Assembly (NCBI RefSeq): GCF_014656215.1
Contig: NZ_BNBZ01000010.1
Location: 62,001-126,000, forward strand
DNA from: Streptomyces zaomyceticus
GTDB taxonomy: Bacteria; Actinomycetota; Actinomycetes; Streptomycetales; Streptomycetaceae
Reading direction: 5' to 3'
DNA: 64,000 bases
Under the pieces are notes generated by a model. It had not been told where the DNA came from and searched no databases. It was given only the letters and a program-made list of their open reading frames with translations. The translations under genes and the position numbers were made by a program. Shown piece after piece: positions 50,923 through 63,053 of this stretch. Positions within the stretch are counted from its first letter, which is position 1, and each line of letters begins with the position of its first letter.

Positions 50923-50967
50923 GCATAACGACCCGGTTTTGAGCCAAGTTTTCGTCAAGGAGTGAGA

Positions 50968-51000
50968 CGGCCCGGTGAGACGCGTCGTCTCACCGGGCCG
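50968..51000 (-). terminator. pyr operon terminator
   Basis: CGGCCCGGTGAGACG / CGTCTCACCGGGCCG is a 15-bp perfect stem with a 3-nt loop, 58 bases after the pyrF stop. Confidence 0.78.
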
Positions 51001-51057
51001 AAACAGCTCCGAAACAGGCGCGATCAGCTCCGACCTGCGGAGAGACCGCGGAGGCCG

Positions 51058-51890
51058 TCAGCCGGCGACGGCCGCGCGGATCTCGTCCGCGTACCGGTGA
51101 GCCGAGTCCCGCAGGGCGGCCACGTCCGGACCGTGCCGCAGGACCCCGCGGCTGACGTTCGGGACCACGTTGCCGACGGCCGCGCCGAAGACCGCGGGGA
51201 GATCGGCCGGGGTCGCGCCCTGGGCGCCGATGCCGGGGGCGAGGAGCGGACCGTTGATGTCCAGGTCGAACGAGGACAGGTCGCCGAGGGTGGCACCGAC
51301 GACCGCGCCGAAGGATCCCATCGGGGTCTCCCCCGCGTTCTCCGCGGCGAGGTGGGCCAGCATGGTCGCGCCGATCGTACGGCCGTCCTCACGGACGGCC
51401 CGCTGGACCTCCGCGCCCTCCGGGTTGGACGTCAGGGCCAGGACGAAGAGACCGGCGCCGGACTCACGGGCCAGGTCGACGGCCGGCTTCAGGGAGCCGT
51501 AGCCGAGGTACGGGGAGACCGTCAGCGCGTCGGAGAAGAGCGGGGAGTCCTTGCGCAGGAAGGCCTCGGCGTACGCGGCCATGGTCGAGCCGATGTCGCC
51601 GCGCTTGGCGTCCATGACGACCAGGCCGCCCGCCGCGCGCAGATCGCCGACGGCGCGCTCCAGGACCGCGACCCCGCGCGAGCCGAAGCGCTCGAAGAAC
51701 GCGGCCTGCGGCTTGAAGACGGCCACGGTGTCCGCGAGCGCCTCGACGACGGTGAAGGTGAACCGCTCCAGACCGGCGATGTCGTCGGTCAGGCCCCAGG
51801 AGTCGAGCAGGGCTGCGTGCGGGTCGACACCGACGCAGAGCGGGCCGCGCTCGTCCATGGCGGAGCGCAGACGGGTACCGAAGGAGAGGG

Positions 51891-51894
<4 letters not shown>
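51058..51894 (-). CDS. pyrF: orotidine 5'-phosphate decarboxylase
   Basis: Last step of UMP synthesis. At 278 residues it is the type 2 form, with LCVGVDPHAALL near the N-terminus and the catalytic GLVVMDAKRGDIGSTMAAYAEAFL (Lys/Asp array). GTG 51894 overlaps the pyrD stop (GTGA), so translation is coupled. It is the last gene of the pyr operon. All catalytic residues look intact. Confidence 0.97.
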
Positions 51895-53000
<1,106 letters not shown>

Positions 53001-53026
53001 GCGGGGAGTCCAGGTCTGCTCATGAC

Positions 53027-53062
53027 GAGGGGGACACCGCAGGTCCTGCCGGTGTCCCCCTC
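53027..53062 (-). terminator. intra-operon hairpin between carB and pyrD
   Basis: A 12-bp perfect stem (GAGGGGGACACC / GGTGTCCCCCTC) encloses a loop that can pair again (GCAGG...CTGC). No U-run follows. It sits 14 bases after the carB stop and 27 bases before pyrD, so it could be an attenuator, a processing site, or an mRNA-stability element. Confidence 0.55.
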
Positions 53063-53075
53063 CTCGTACGGGCTG

Positions 53076-56376
<3,301 letters not shown>

Positions 56377-56384
<8 letters not shown>

Positions 56385-57525
56385 GCTCGGCCTCCATCAG
56401 GGATACGAAGCGGTCGAAGAGGTACGCGGCGTCGTGCGGGCCCGCGGCCGCCTCGGGGTGGTACTGGACGGAGAAGGCCGGCTGGTCGAGCAGCTGGAGG
56501 CCTTCGACGACCTGGTCGTTCAGGCAGACGTGGGAGACCTCGGCGCGCCCGAAGGGCGTGTCGGAGACCTTGTCGAGCGGCGCGTCGACGGCGAAGCCGT
56601 GGTTGTGCGCGGTGACCTCGACCTTGCCGGTGGTGCGGTCCTGCACCGGCTGGTTGATGCCGCGGTGGCCGTACTTCAGCTTGTACGTGCCGAAGCCGAG
56701 GGCGCGGCCGAGGATCTGGTTGCCGAAGCAGATGCCGAAGAGGGGCGTCCTGCGCTCCAGGACGGCGCGCATGACGGCGACGGGGCCGTCGGCGGTGGCC
56801 GGGTCGCCGGGGCCGTTGGAGAAGAACACGCCGTCGGGCTCGACGGCGTAGATGTCCTCGGCGGTGGCGGTGGCGGGCAGCACGTGGACCTCGATGCCGC
56901 GCTCGGCCATCCGGTGCGGGGTCATGCCCTTGATGCCGAGGTCGACGGCGGCGACGGTGAACTTCTTGGTGCCGATCGCGGGGACGACGTACGTCTCCTT
57001 GGTGGCGACCTCGGCGGAGAGGTTCGCGCCCTTCATCTGGGGCTGCGCCTTGACCTTGTCGAGCAGGGCCTCCGCGCGGACGCCCGTCCAGGCGTCGCCG
57101 GAGAAGATGCCGACGCGCATGGCGCCGCGCTCGCGCAGGTGGCGTGTGAGGGCGCGGGTGTCGATGCCGGAGATGCCGACGACGCCCTGGCGCTCCAGCT
57201 CCTCGTCCAGCGTGCGGGTGGCGCGCCAGTTGGAGGGGACGCGGGCGGGGTCGCGGACGACGTAGCCGGCGACCCAGATGCGGCCCGACTCGGGGTCGTC
57301 GTCGTTGACACCGGTGTTGCCGACGTGCGGGGCCGTCATGACGACGACCTGGCGGTGGTACGACGGGTCGGTGAGGGTCTCCTGGTAGCCGGTCATCCCG
57401 GTGGAGAACACGGCCTCGCCGAAGGTCTCCCCCACGGCCCCGTAGGCGCGGCCGCTGAAGGTGCGGCCGTCCTCCAGGACGAGTACGGCGGGAACCTTTG
57501 AGGCTCCCCTGGTGGAGGTCGTCAT
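56377..57525 (-). CDS. carA: carbamoyl-phosphate synthase, small (glutaminase) subunit
   Basis: Supplies ammonia from glutamine to CarB. The 382-residue protein has the N-terminal CPSase small domain (VPAVLVLEDGRTFSGRAYG) and a class I glutamine amidotransferase domain with Cys in FGICFGNQILGRALG and His/Glu in FSVQYHPEAA. ATG 57525 overlaps the preceding membrane-protein stop by 4 bp and its own stop overlaps carB, which implies tight coupling. Confidence 0.97.
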
Positions 57526-58094
57526 CGTGCGATGCCTTCCGTCGTGTTGATCATGGAGTTGATGGCTTCGACCCAGGCGGTGTGCTCGGCCGCCCGGTCG
57601 GAGCGGAAGCCCGAGTCGATCAGGGTGTCGCCGTGGGCCCAGGTGACGATCAGCAGACCGCCCTCGGCGAGGACCTTTCCGGCGATGCCCTTGTCGAGGC
57701 GGGCCTCGCGCAGGGCCCCGGCCGGGACGAAGAAGTCGTTCGCCCCGGGGCGTACGACCTCGATCCCGGCGTCGGTGAGCGTGAGCTCGACGCGGCTGCG
57801 GGTGCCCAGGCCGTGGGCGACGATCCGGTCGAGCCACTGCCCGGCGGTCGTCGAGCCGTGGTACCGGCCGGAGAGCCTCAGTGTCGCCTCGGCGCCGCTC
57901 GCGGGCACCTCCGGCAGCTCGGGCAGGTCCGACTGGAGGCTGCCCCGCCACTTCCAGCCCTGGCGCATGAGCCAGTACACGAAGGCGATGAAGAGCAGCA
58001 GTCCGGCGACCCAGCCGAGCCGCCCGGCCCAGTCGGTCACCTCCGCCGACTTCTGATCGGCAGCCTCTGCGGCGATTGCGATGAGTGGTGTCAC
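57522..58094 (-). CDS. membrane protein with PH-like domain in the pyr operon
   Basis: A 190-residue protein with one hydrophobic helix near the N-terminus (about residues 28-45, GWVAGLLLFIAFVYWLMRQG) and a cytoplasmic beta-rich domain of ~120 residues (ARLDKGIAGKVLAEGGLLIVTWAHGDTLIDSGFR). No catalytic motif is visible. A similar gene between pyrC and carA is common in actinomycete pyr operons as I recall. It overlaps both neighbours by 4 bp (ATGA with carA, GTGA with pyrC), so it is made with the pathway enzymes. It may anchor them to the membrane near PyrD, but that is a guess. Confidence 0.75.
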   Translation of the reverse strand: MTPLIAIAAEAADQKSAEVTDWAGRLGWVAGLLLFIAFVYWLMRQGWKWRGSLQSDLPELPEVPASGAEATLRLSGRYHGSTTAGQWLDRIVAHGLGTRSRVELTLTDAGIEVVRPGANDFFVPAGALREARLDKGIAGKVLAEGGLLIVTWAHGDTLIDSGFRSDRAAEHTAWVEAINSMINTTEGIAR

Positions 58095-59377
58095 GCCAGC
58101 TTCCCGTCCACGACCGTTGCCCGGCCCCGCAGGAGGGTGTGGGTGACGCGTCCCGGCAGCTCACGGCCCTCGTAGGGGGTGTTTCGGCTGCGGGAGGCGA
58201 AGTCCGCGGGGTCCACGACACCACGGTAAGCCGGATCGACCAGCGTCAGGTTCGCGGGCTCACCTGCCGAGACGGGTCGTCCGTGGCCCTTGGCCCGTCC
58301 GATGCGGGCGGGGGCGAAGGACATCCGGTCGGCGACGCCGGCCCAGTCGAGGAGACCGGTCTCGACCATCGTCTGCTGGACGACGGAGAGGGCGGTCTCC
58401 AGGCCGACCATGCCCATGGCCGCCGCGGCCCACTCGCAGTCCTTGTCCTCGTGCGGGTGCGGGGCGTGGTCGGTGGCGACGATGTCGATCGTGCCGTCGG
58501 CCAGCGCCTCGCGGAGCGCGAGGACGTCCTTCTCGGTGCGCAGCGGCGGGTTGACCTTGTAGACCGGGTTGTACGAGCGGACCAGCTCGTCCGTGAGGAG
58601 GAGGTGGTGGGGGGTGACCTCGGCGGTGACGTCGATCCCGCGGGACTTGGCCCAGCGGACGATCTCGACGGAGCCGGCGGTGGAGAGGTGGCAGATGTGG
58701 ACGCGGGAGCCGACGTGCTCGGCGAGGAGCACGTCGCGGGCGATGATCGACTCCTCGGCGACGGCGGGCCAGCCGCCGAGTCCGAGCTCGGCCGAGACGA
58801 TGCCCTCGTTCATCTGGGCGCCCTCGGTGAGGCGGGGCTCCTGGGCGTGCTGGGCGACGACGCCGTCGAAGGCCTTCACGTACTCCAGGGCGCGGCGCAT
58901 GATCACGGCGTCGTCGACGCACTTGCCGTCGTCGGAGAAGACGGTGACGCCGGCGGCGGAGTCGTGCATGGCGCCGAGCTCGGCGAGCTTCTTGCCCTCC
59001 AGGCCGACGGTGACGGCGCCGATGGGCTGCACGTCGCAGTAGCCGGACTCCTTGCCGAGTCGGTAGACCTGCTCGACGACACCGGCGGTGTCGGCGACCG
59101 GGTGGGTGTTGGCCATGGCGAAGACGGCCGTGTAGCCGCCGGAGGCGGCGGCGCGGGTGCCGGTGAGGACGGTCTCGGAGTCCTCGCGGCCGGGCTCGCG
59201 CAGATGGGTGTGGAGGTCGACGAGGCCGGGCAGCAGGATCTGTCCCTCGGCCTCGATCACCGTGGCGCCCTCGGCGGACAGGCCGGTGCCCACCTCGGCG
59301 ATGGTCTCGCCGTCGACGAGGACGTCCTGGATCTCGCCGCCCAGCACCTGTGCACCGCGGATAAGGATCTTGCTCAT
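58091..59377 (-). CDS. pyrC: dihydroorotase
   Basis: Zinc amidohydrolase that closes carbamoyl aspartate to dihydroorotate. The 428-residue protein has the metal-binding GLVDLHTHLREPG (about residues 50-62), HICHLSTAGSVE, a later TPHHLLLTDE and the catalytic Asp in ATDHAPHP. Start ATG 59377 lies two bases after the pyrB stop. Typical type I dihydroorotase with intact ligands. Confidence 0.97.
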   Translation of the reverse strand: MSKILIRGAQVLGGEIQDVLVDGETIAEVGTGLSAEGATVIEAEGQILLPGLVDLHTHLREPGREDSETVLTGTRAAASGGYTAVFAMANTHPVADTAGVVEQVYRLGKESGYCDVQPIGAVTVGLEGKKLAELGAMHDSAAGVTVFSDDGKCVDDAVIMRRALEYVKAFDGVVAQHAQEPRLTEGAQMNEGIVSAELGLGGWPAVAEESIIARDVLLAEHVGSRVHICHLSTAGSVEIVRWAKSRGIDVTAEVTPHHLLLTDELVRSYNPVYKVNPPLRTEKDVLALREALADGTIDIVATDHAPHPHEDKDCEWAAAAMGMVGLETALSVVQQTMVETGLLDWAGVADRMSFAPARIGRAKGHGRPVSAGEPANLTLVDPAYRGVVDPADFASRSRNTPYEGRELPGRVTHTLLRGRATVVDGKLA

Positions 59378-59379
59378 GG

Positions 59380-60360
59380 TTACTTGTTCTCCTCGGTACG
59401 GGTGGTGTGGGTGGCGGAGTCGTTGCCGCCCAGAAGCAGGTAGAGGACCGCCATCCGGACGGAGACGCCGTTGGCGACCTGCTCGACGACCGTGCAGCGG
59501 TCGGAGTCGGCGACCTCGGCGGTGATCTCCATGCCGCGGACCATGGGGCCGGGGTGCATCACGATGGCGTGCTCGGGCATCTTCGCCATCCGCTCGCCGT
59601 CGAGCCCGTACCGGCGCGAGTACTCGCGCTCGGTGGGGAAGAAGGCGGCGTTCATCCGCTCTCGCTGCACACGCAGCATCATGACCGCGTCGGACTTCGG
59701 CAGCACCCGGTCGATGTCGTACGAGACCTCGCAGGGCCAGGTCTCCACGCCGACGGGGACCAGGGTGGGCGGGGCCACCAGGGTGACCTCGGCGCCGAGG
59801 GTGTGCAGCAGGTCGACGTTGGAGCGGGCGACGCGGCTGTGCAGGACGTCGCCGACGAGCGTGATCCGCTTGCCCGCGAGGTCCTGGCCGAGTCCGGCGT
59901 CCCGGCCGACCAGGCGGCGGCGCATGGTGAAGGCGTCGAGGAGGGCCTGGGTGGGGTGCTGGTGGGTGCCGTCGCCGGCGTTGATGACGGGGGCGTCGAT
60001 CCAGCCGGAGGTGGCGAGGCGGAACGGGGCTCCGGAGGCGCCGTGCCGGATGACGACGGCGTCGACGCCCATGGCCTCCAGGGTCTGCGCGGTGTCCTTG
60101 AGGGACTCGCCCTTGGAGACGCTGGAGCCCTTGGCCGCGAAGTTGATGACGTCGGCGGAGAGCCGCTTCTCGGCGGCCTCGAAGGAGATCCGGGTCCGGG
60201 TGGAGTCCTCGAAGAAGAGGTTGCAGACGGTCCGGCCGCGCAGCGTCGGCAGCTTCCTGATGGGCCGGTCGGCCACCCGGGCCATCTCCTCGGCGGTGTC
60301 GAGGATCAGGACGGCGTCGTCGCGGGTGAGGTCGGCGGCCGAGATGAGGTGACGCATCAT
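59380..60360 (-). CDS. pyrB: aspartate carbamoyltransferase, catalytic chain
   Basis: Joins carbamoyl phosphate and aspartate. The 326-residue chain shows the carbamoyl-phosphate loop EDSTRTRISFEAAEKRLSAD, the HQHPTQALLDAFTM motif and HPGPMVRGMEI. No PyrI-type regulatory gene is present, so control is by PyrR rather than allosteric nucleotide binding. The ATG at 60360 is 86 bases after the pyrR stop. Confidence 0.97.
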   Translation of the reverse strand: MMRHLISAADLTRDDAVLILDTAEEMARVADRPIRKLPTLRGRTVCNLFFEDSTRTRISFEAAEKRLSADVINFAAKGSSVSKGESLKDTAQTLEAMGVDAVVIRHGASGAPFRLATSGWIDAPVINAGDGTHQHPTQALLDAFTMRRRLVGRDAGLGQDLAGKRITLVGDVLHSRVARSNVDLLHTLGAEVTLVAPPTLVPVGVETWPCEVSYDIDRVLPKSDAVMMLRVQRERMNAAFFPTEREYSRRYGLDGERMAKMPEHAIVMHPGPMVRGMEITAEVADSDRCTVVEQVANGVSVRMAVLYLLLGGNDSATHTTRTEENK

Positions 60361-60446
60361 CCGTGTGTCTCTCCGTGGTGGGGAGGGGTGAGGGCATGCG
60401 GGGGCGCAGGAGGGTGCCCCGACCCCGCGGGGGAAAGCCGGTCCGG

Positions 60447-61013
60447 CTAGGCGGAGGGCCTGGAACCGAGCAGGACGGTGTCGCGGCCGTCCTCCTCGGC
60501 GAGCTGGACCTTGACCGTCTCCCGCAGCGACGTGGGGAGGTTCTTGCCGACGTAGTCGGCGCGGATCGGGAGCTCGCGGTGGCCGCGGTCGACGAGGACG
60601 GCGAGCTGGACCGCGCGGGGGCGGCCGATGTCGCCGAGGGCGTCGAGGGCGGCGCGGATGGTGCGGCCGGAGAAGAGCACGTCGTCGACGAGGACGACCA
60701 GGCGTCCGTCGACGCCGTCACCGGGGATCTCGGTGCGGCCGAGGGCGCGCGCCGGCTTCATCCGCAGGTCGTCCCGGTACATGGTGATGTCGAGGGAGCC
60801 GACCGGGATCTTGGTGCCGGTGATCGATTCGAGCTTCTCGGCGAGCCGGCGGGCGAGATACACACCGCGGGTGGGAATGCCGAGGAGAACCACGTCGTCC
60901 GCGCCCTTGGCGCGCTCGACGATCTCGTGTGCGATGCGGGTGAGGACCCGCGCGATGTCCGGGGCCTCGAGAACGGGCCGCGCGTCGTCGCTGTACTGCA
61001 GCTGGGTGTCCAT
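60447..61013 (-). CDS. pyrR: pyr operon regulator / uracil phosphoribosyltransferase PyrR
   Basis: A 188-residue protein of the PRTase family that binds pyr mRNA when UMP is high and can convert uracil to UMP. The PRPP loop is VVLVDDVLFSGRTIRAALDAL (about residues 90-110), and the N-terminal helix IARVLTRIAHEIVERAKG and GIPTRGVYLARRLAE are typical. It is the first gene of the operon, translated from ATG 61013 behind AAGGAGG. A PyrR-loop-like RNA hairpin overlies the region just before that ribosome site, suggesting translational autorepression. Confidence 0.96.
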   Translation of the reverse strand: MDTQLQYSDDARPVLEAPDIARVLTRIAHEIVERAKGADDVVLLGIPTRGVYLARRLAEKLESITGTKIPVGSLDITMYRDDLRMKPARALGRTEIPGDGVDGRLVVLVDDVLFSGRTIRAALDALGDIGRPRAVQLAVLVDRGHRELPIRADYVGKNLPTSLRETVKVQLAEEDGRDTVLLGSRPSA

Positions 61014-61033
61014 GAAGAAACGGACCTCCTTCT

Positions 61034-61049
61034 CCGCCTCACGGGACGG
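61034..61049 (-). promoter_or_regulatory. PyrR-binding RNA hairpin in the pyr leader
   Basis: On the minus strand the leader contains CGTCCCGTGAGGCG (61048-61035). Against the PyrR loop consensus ARUCCNGNGAGGYU, twelve of fourteen positions agree, and the two that differ (first and last) change together from A-U to C-G, keeping the pair. It lies three bases before the AAGGAGG ribosome site (61031-61025), fitting the translational control described for actinobacterial pyr operons. Confidence 0.65.
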
Positions 61050-61059
61050 TTCTTAAAGG

Positions 61060-61079
61060 ACGTCGGATTTGCGACGTCA
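61060..61079. promoter_or_regulatory. GACGTC...GACGTC repeat between pyrR and bldD
   Basis: Two copies of the self-complementary hexamer GACGTC flank eight bases. In RNA they can form a 6-bp hairpin just before the PyrR element; in DNA they may be an operator. The adjacent TTGACG (minus, 61080-61075) resembles a -35, but no good -10 follows, so the pyr promoter is not assigned. Confidence 0.35.
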
Positions 61080-61170
61080 ACGATACCAGGGGCGGACGGG
61101 GACCTTCCTCGCACCCCGGTCGCCACTCCGGGCGCCGTCCCCCGGGAGGAGTCGGTACGGACCATTCGGC

Positions 61171-61200
61171 TTGACGGGAAAGAGTAACGCTGCGTAACCT
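61171..61200 (+). promoter_or_regulatory. bldD promoter
   Basis: TTGACG (61171-61176), 18 bp, TAACCT (61195-61200). The start should be near 61207, leaving about 53 nt of leader to ATG 61260. The BldD box overlaps the -10. Confidence 0.68.
61185..61197 (+). promoter_or_regulatory. BldD box in the bldD promoter
   Basis: TAACGCTGCGTAA matches the BldD consensus TnACnC(A/T)GnGTnA at every fixed position. It overlaps the -10 region, so BldD (dimerised by c-di-GMP) should repress its own gene, as known in Streptomyces coelicolor. A second palindrome, CTCACAGTGAG, follows at 61199-61209 and does not fit the consensus. Confidence 0.8.
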
Positions 61201-61259
61201 CACAGTGAGTTACCAGCCGCGCGGCGCAGCCGCATGTCGTCACAGCGTCCGGGAGCGTT

Positions 61260-61760
61260 ATGTCCAGCGAATACGCAAAGCAGCTCGGGGCCAAACTCCG
61301 TGCCATCCGCACCCAGCAGGGTCTCTCGCTCCACGGAGTGGAGGAGAAGTCCCAGGGCCGCTGGAAGGCCGTCGTGGTCGGTTCGTACGAGCGTGGCGAC
61401 CGCGCGGTGACCGTGCAGCGCCTTGCCGAGCTGGCCGACTTCTACGGCGTGCCGGTGCAGGAGCTCCTGCCGGGCACGACCCCGGGCGGCGCCGCCGAGC
61501 CGCCGCCGAAGCTGGTCCTGGATCTGGAGCGCCTGGCGCACGTCCCCCAGGAGAAGGCCGGCCCGCTCCAGCGCTACGCGGCGACGATCCAGTCGCAGCG
61601 TGGCGACTACAACGGCAAGGTGCTGTCGATCCGTCAGGACGACCTGCGCACCCTCGCCGTGATCTACGACCAGTCCCCCTCGGTCCTCACCGAGCAGCTG
61701 ATCAGCTGGGGCGTGCTGGACGCGGACGCGCGCCGCGCCGTCGCCCACGAGGAGAACTGA
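61260..61760 (+). CDS. bldD: BldD, master repressor of development
   Basis: A 166-residue regulator that represses sporulation genes during vegetative growth when bound to c-di-GMP. The N-terminal HTH (residues ~5-70, QLGAKLRAIRTQQGLSLHGVE) is followed by a Pro-rich hinge and the C-terminal domain with the c-di-GMP signature RGD-X8-RQDD (RGDYNGKVLSIRQDD, about residues 114-128). All binding residues are present. Start ATG 61260. The promoter carries a perfect BldD box. A strong terminator lies 33 bases downstream. Confidence 0.98.
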   Translation: MSSEYAKQLGAKLRAIRTQQGLSLHGVEEKSQGRWKAVVVGSYERGDRAVTVQRLAELADFYGVPVQELLPGTTPGGAAEPPPKLVLDLERLAHVPQEKAGPLQRYAATIQSQRGDYNGKVLSIRQDDLRTLAVIYDQSPSVLTEQLISWGVLDADARRAVAHEEN

Positions 61761-61793
61761 CCCCTTCCGGGGACCCAGCAGAAACGTACCGCC

Positions 61794-61836
61794 GGGCCCG
61801 TGGACGTCATCCGACGTCCACGGGCCCTGCGCTTTT
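61794..61836 (+). terminator. bldD terminator
   Basis: A 14-bp perfect stem (GGGCCCGTGGACGT / ACGTCCACGGGCCC, 6-nt loop) is followed by TGCGCTTTT, one of the few hairpins here with a T-run. Confidence 0.82.
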
Positions 61837-61938
61837 CTCCGCACCCGGCCCGGCCCGGACGGCCCGGAGGCCGGCCCAGGGGCGTCCGAGGGGGCCCGGG
61901 GCTCCCGTGTGCCGTCGCACACGCGGCAGGGAAACGCC

Positions 61939-61974
61939 GAAGGGGCCCGCAGCACGCGTGCTGCGGGCCCCTTC
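61939..61974. terminator. nusB-side terminator, perfect 36-bp palindrome
   Basis: 18-base arms (61939-61956 and 61957-61974, GAAGGGGCCCGCAGCACG and complement) without a spacer lie 23 bases after the nusB stop. As RNA it would form a long hairpin with a small central loop. It faces the bldD terminator across a 100-base spacer. Confidence 0.78.
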
Positions 61975-61997
61975 GACTGCCGGTGACGTCTACGGAC

Positions 61998-62435
61998 TCA
62001 GGCGTCCGCGTCCCGGCGCAGACGCGGCTTCAAGTCCTTGAAGCGCGCCAGCAGACCGTTGACGAAGGTCGGGGACTCGTCCGTGGAGAACTCCTTGGCG
62101 AGCTGCACCGCCTCGTCGATCGCGACCGCGTCCGGCGTGCCGTCCTCCCAGATCAGCTCGTACGCACCGAGGCGCACGATGTTCCGGTCGGCGACGGGCA
62201 TCCGGTCGAGGTCCCAGTCCACCGCGTAGGTCGCGATGAGCTCGTCGATCCGAGCCACGTGGGACGCGTAGCCCTCGACCAGCTGCATGGTGAAGTCGTT
62301 CACCGGCGGCTGGCGGTCGTCCGACCGCGCGTGCCGGACCTGGTCCGCGAGAACCTCCTGGACGGAGGCACCGCGCTGGTCCGCCTCGAAGAGGATCTGG
62401 AAGGCGCGCTTGCGGGCCTTGCTCCGAGCGGCCAC
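61998..62435 (-). CDS. nusB: transcription antitermination factor NusB
   Basis: A 145-residue all-helical RNA-binding protein needed for rRNA antitermination. It shows the N-terminal AARSKARKRAFQILFEADQRG and the C-terminal GAYELIWEDGTPDAVAIDEAVQLAKEFSTDESPTFVNGLL helices of the family. It lies two bases after efp, probably co-transcribed with it. Typical length. Confidence 0.96.
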   Translation of the reverse strand: MAARSKARKRAFQILFEADQRGASVQEVLADQVRHARSDDRQPPVNDFTMQLVEGYASHVARIDELIATYAVDWDLDRMPVADRNIVRLGAYELIWEDGTPDAVAIDEAVQLAKEFSTDESPTFVNGLLARFKDLKPRLRRDADA

Positions 62436-62437
62436 GG

Positions 62438-63004
62438 TTACTTGTTCACCCGGCCGAGGTAGTCGCTGGTGCGGGTGTCGACCTTGACCTTCTCGCCGGT
62501 GGTGACGAAGAGCGGGACCTGGATCTCGTGGCCGGTCTCCAGCGTGGCGGGCTTGGTGCCGCCGGTGGAGCGGTCGCCCTGGACGCCCGGGTCGGTGTGC
62601 TTGATCGTCAGCTCGACGGCAGCCGGGAGCTCGACGTAGAGCACCTCGCCCTCGTGCTGGGCGACGGAGGCGGTGAAGCCCTCGATCAGGAAGTTGGCGG
62701 CGTCGCCGACGGACTTGCGGTCGACCATCAGCTGGTCGTAGGTCTGCTCGTCCATGAAGACGAAGTAGTCGCCGTCCATGTAGGAGAACTGCATGTCACG
62801 GCGGTCGATGGTGGCCGTCTCGACCTTCACGCCGGCGTTGAAGGTCTTGTCGACGACCTTGCCGGACAGCACGTTCTTGAGCTTGGTGCGCACGAAGGCC
62901 GGGCCCTTGCCGGGCTTGACGTGCTGGAACTCGACGACGGACCAGAGCTGGCCCCCGTCGAGCTTGAGCACCATGCCGTTCTTGAGGTCGTTCGTGGAAG
63001 CCAC
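62438..63004 (-). CDS. efp: elongation factor P
   Basis: Relieves ribosome stalling at polyproline stretches. The 188-residue, three-domain beta protein begins (M)ASTNDLKNGMVLKLDGGQLW and has the modification-site loop VKPGKGPAFVRTKLKN. The residue in the loop position is Lys (PGKGP), as in many bacteria. It would matter for the many proline-rich products of this genome. GTG 63004; nusB follows at once. Confidence 0.97.
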   Translation of the reverse strand: MASTNDLKNGMVLKLDGGQLWSVVEFQHVKPGKGPAFVRTKLKNVLSGKVVDKTFNAGVKVETATIDRRDMQFSYMDGDYFVFMDEQTYDQLMVDRKSVGDAANFLIEGFTASVAQHEGEVLYVELPAAVELTIKHTDPGVQGDRSTGGTKPATLETGHEIQVPLFVTTGEKVKVDTRTSDYLGRVNK

Positions 63005-63053
63005 GGTTGCGGAATCTCCTGGACTGACGTGGGACCGCGGATGCGCACGCGCC

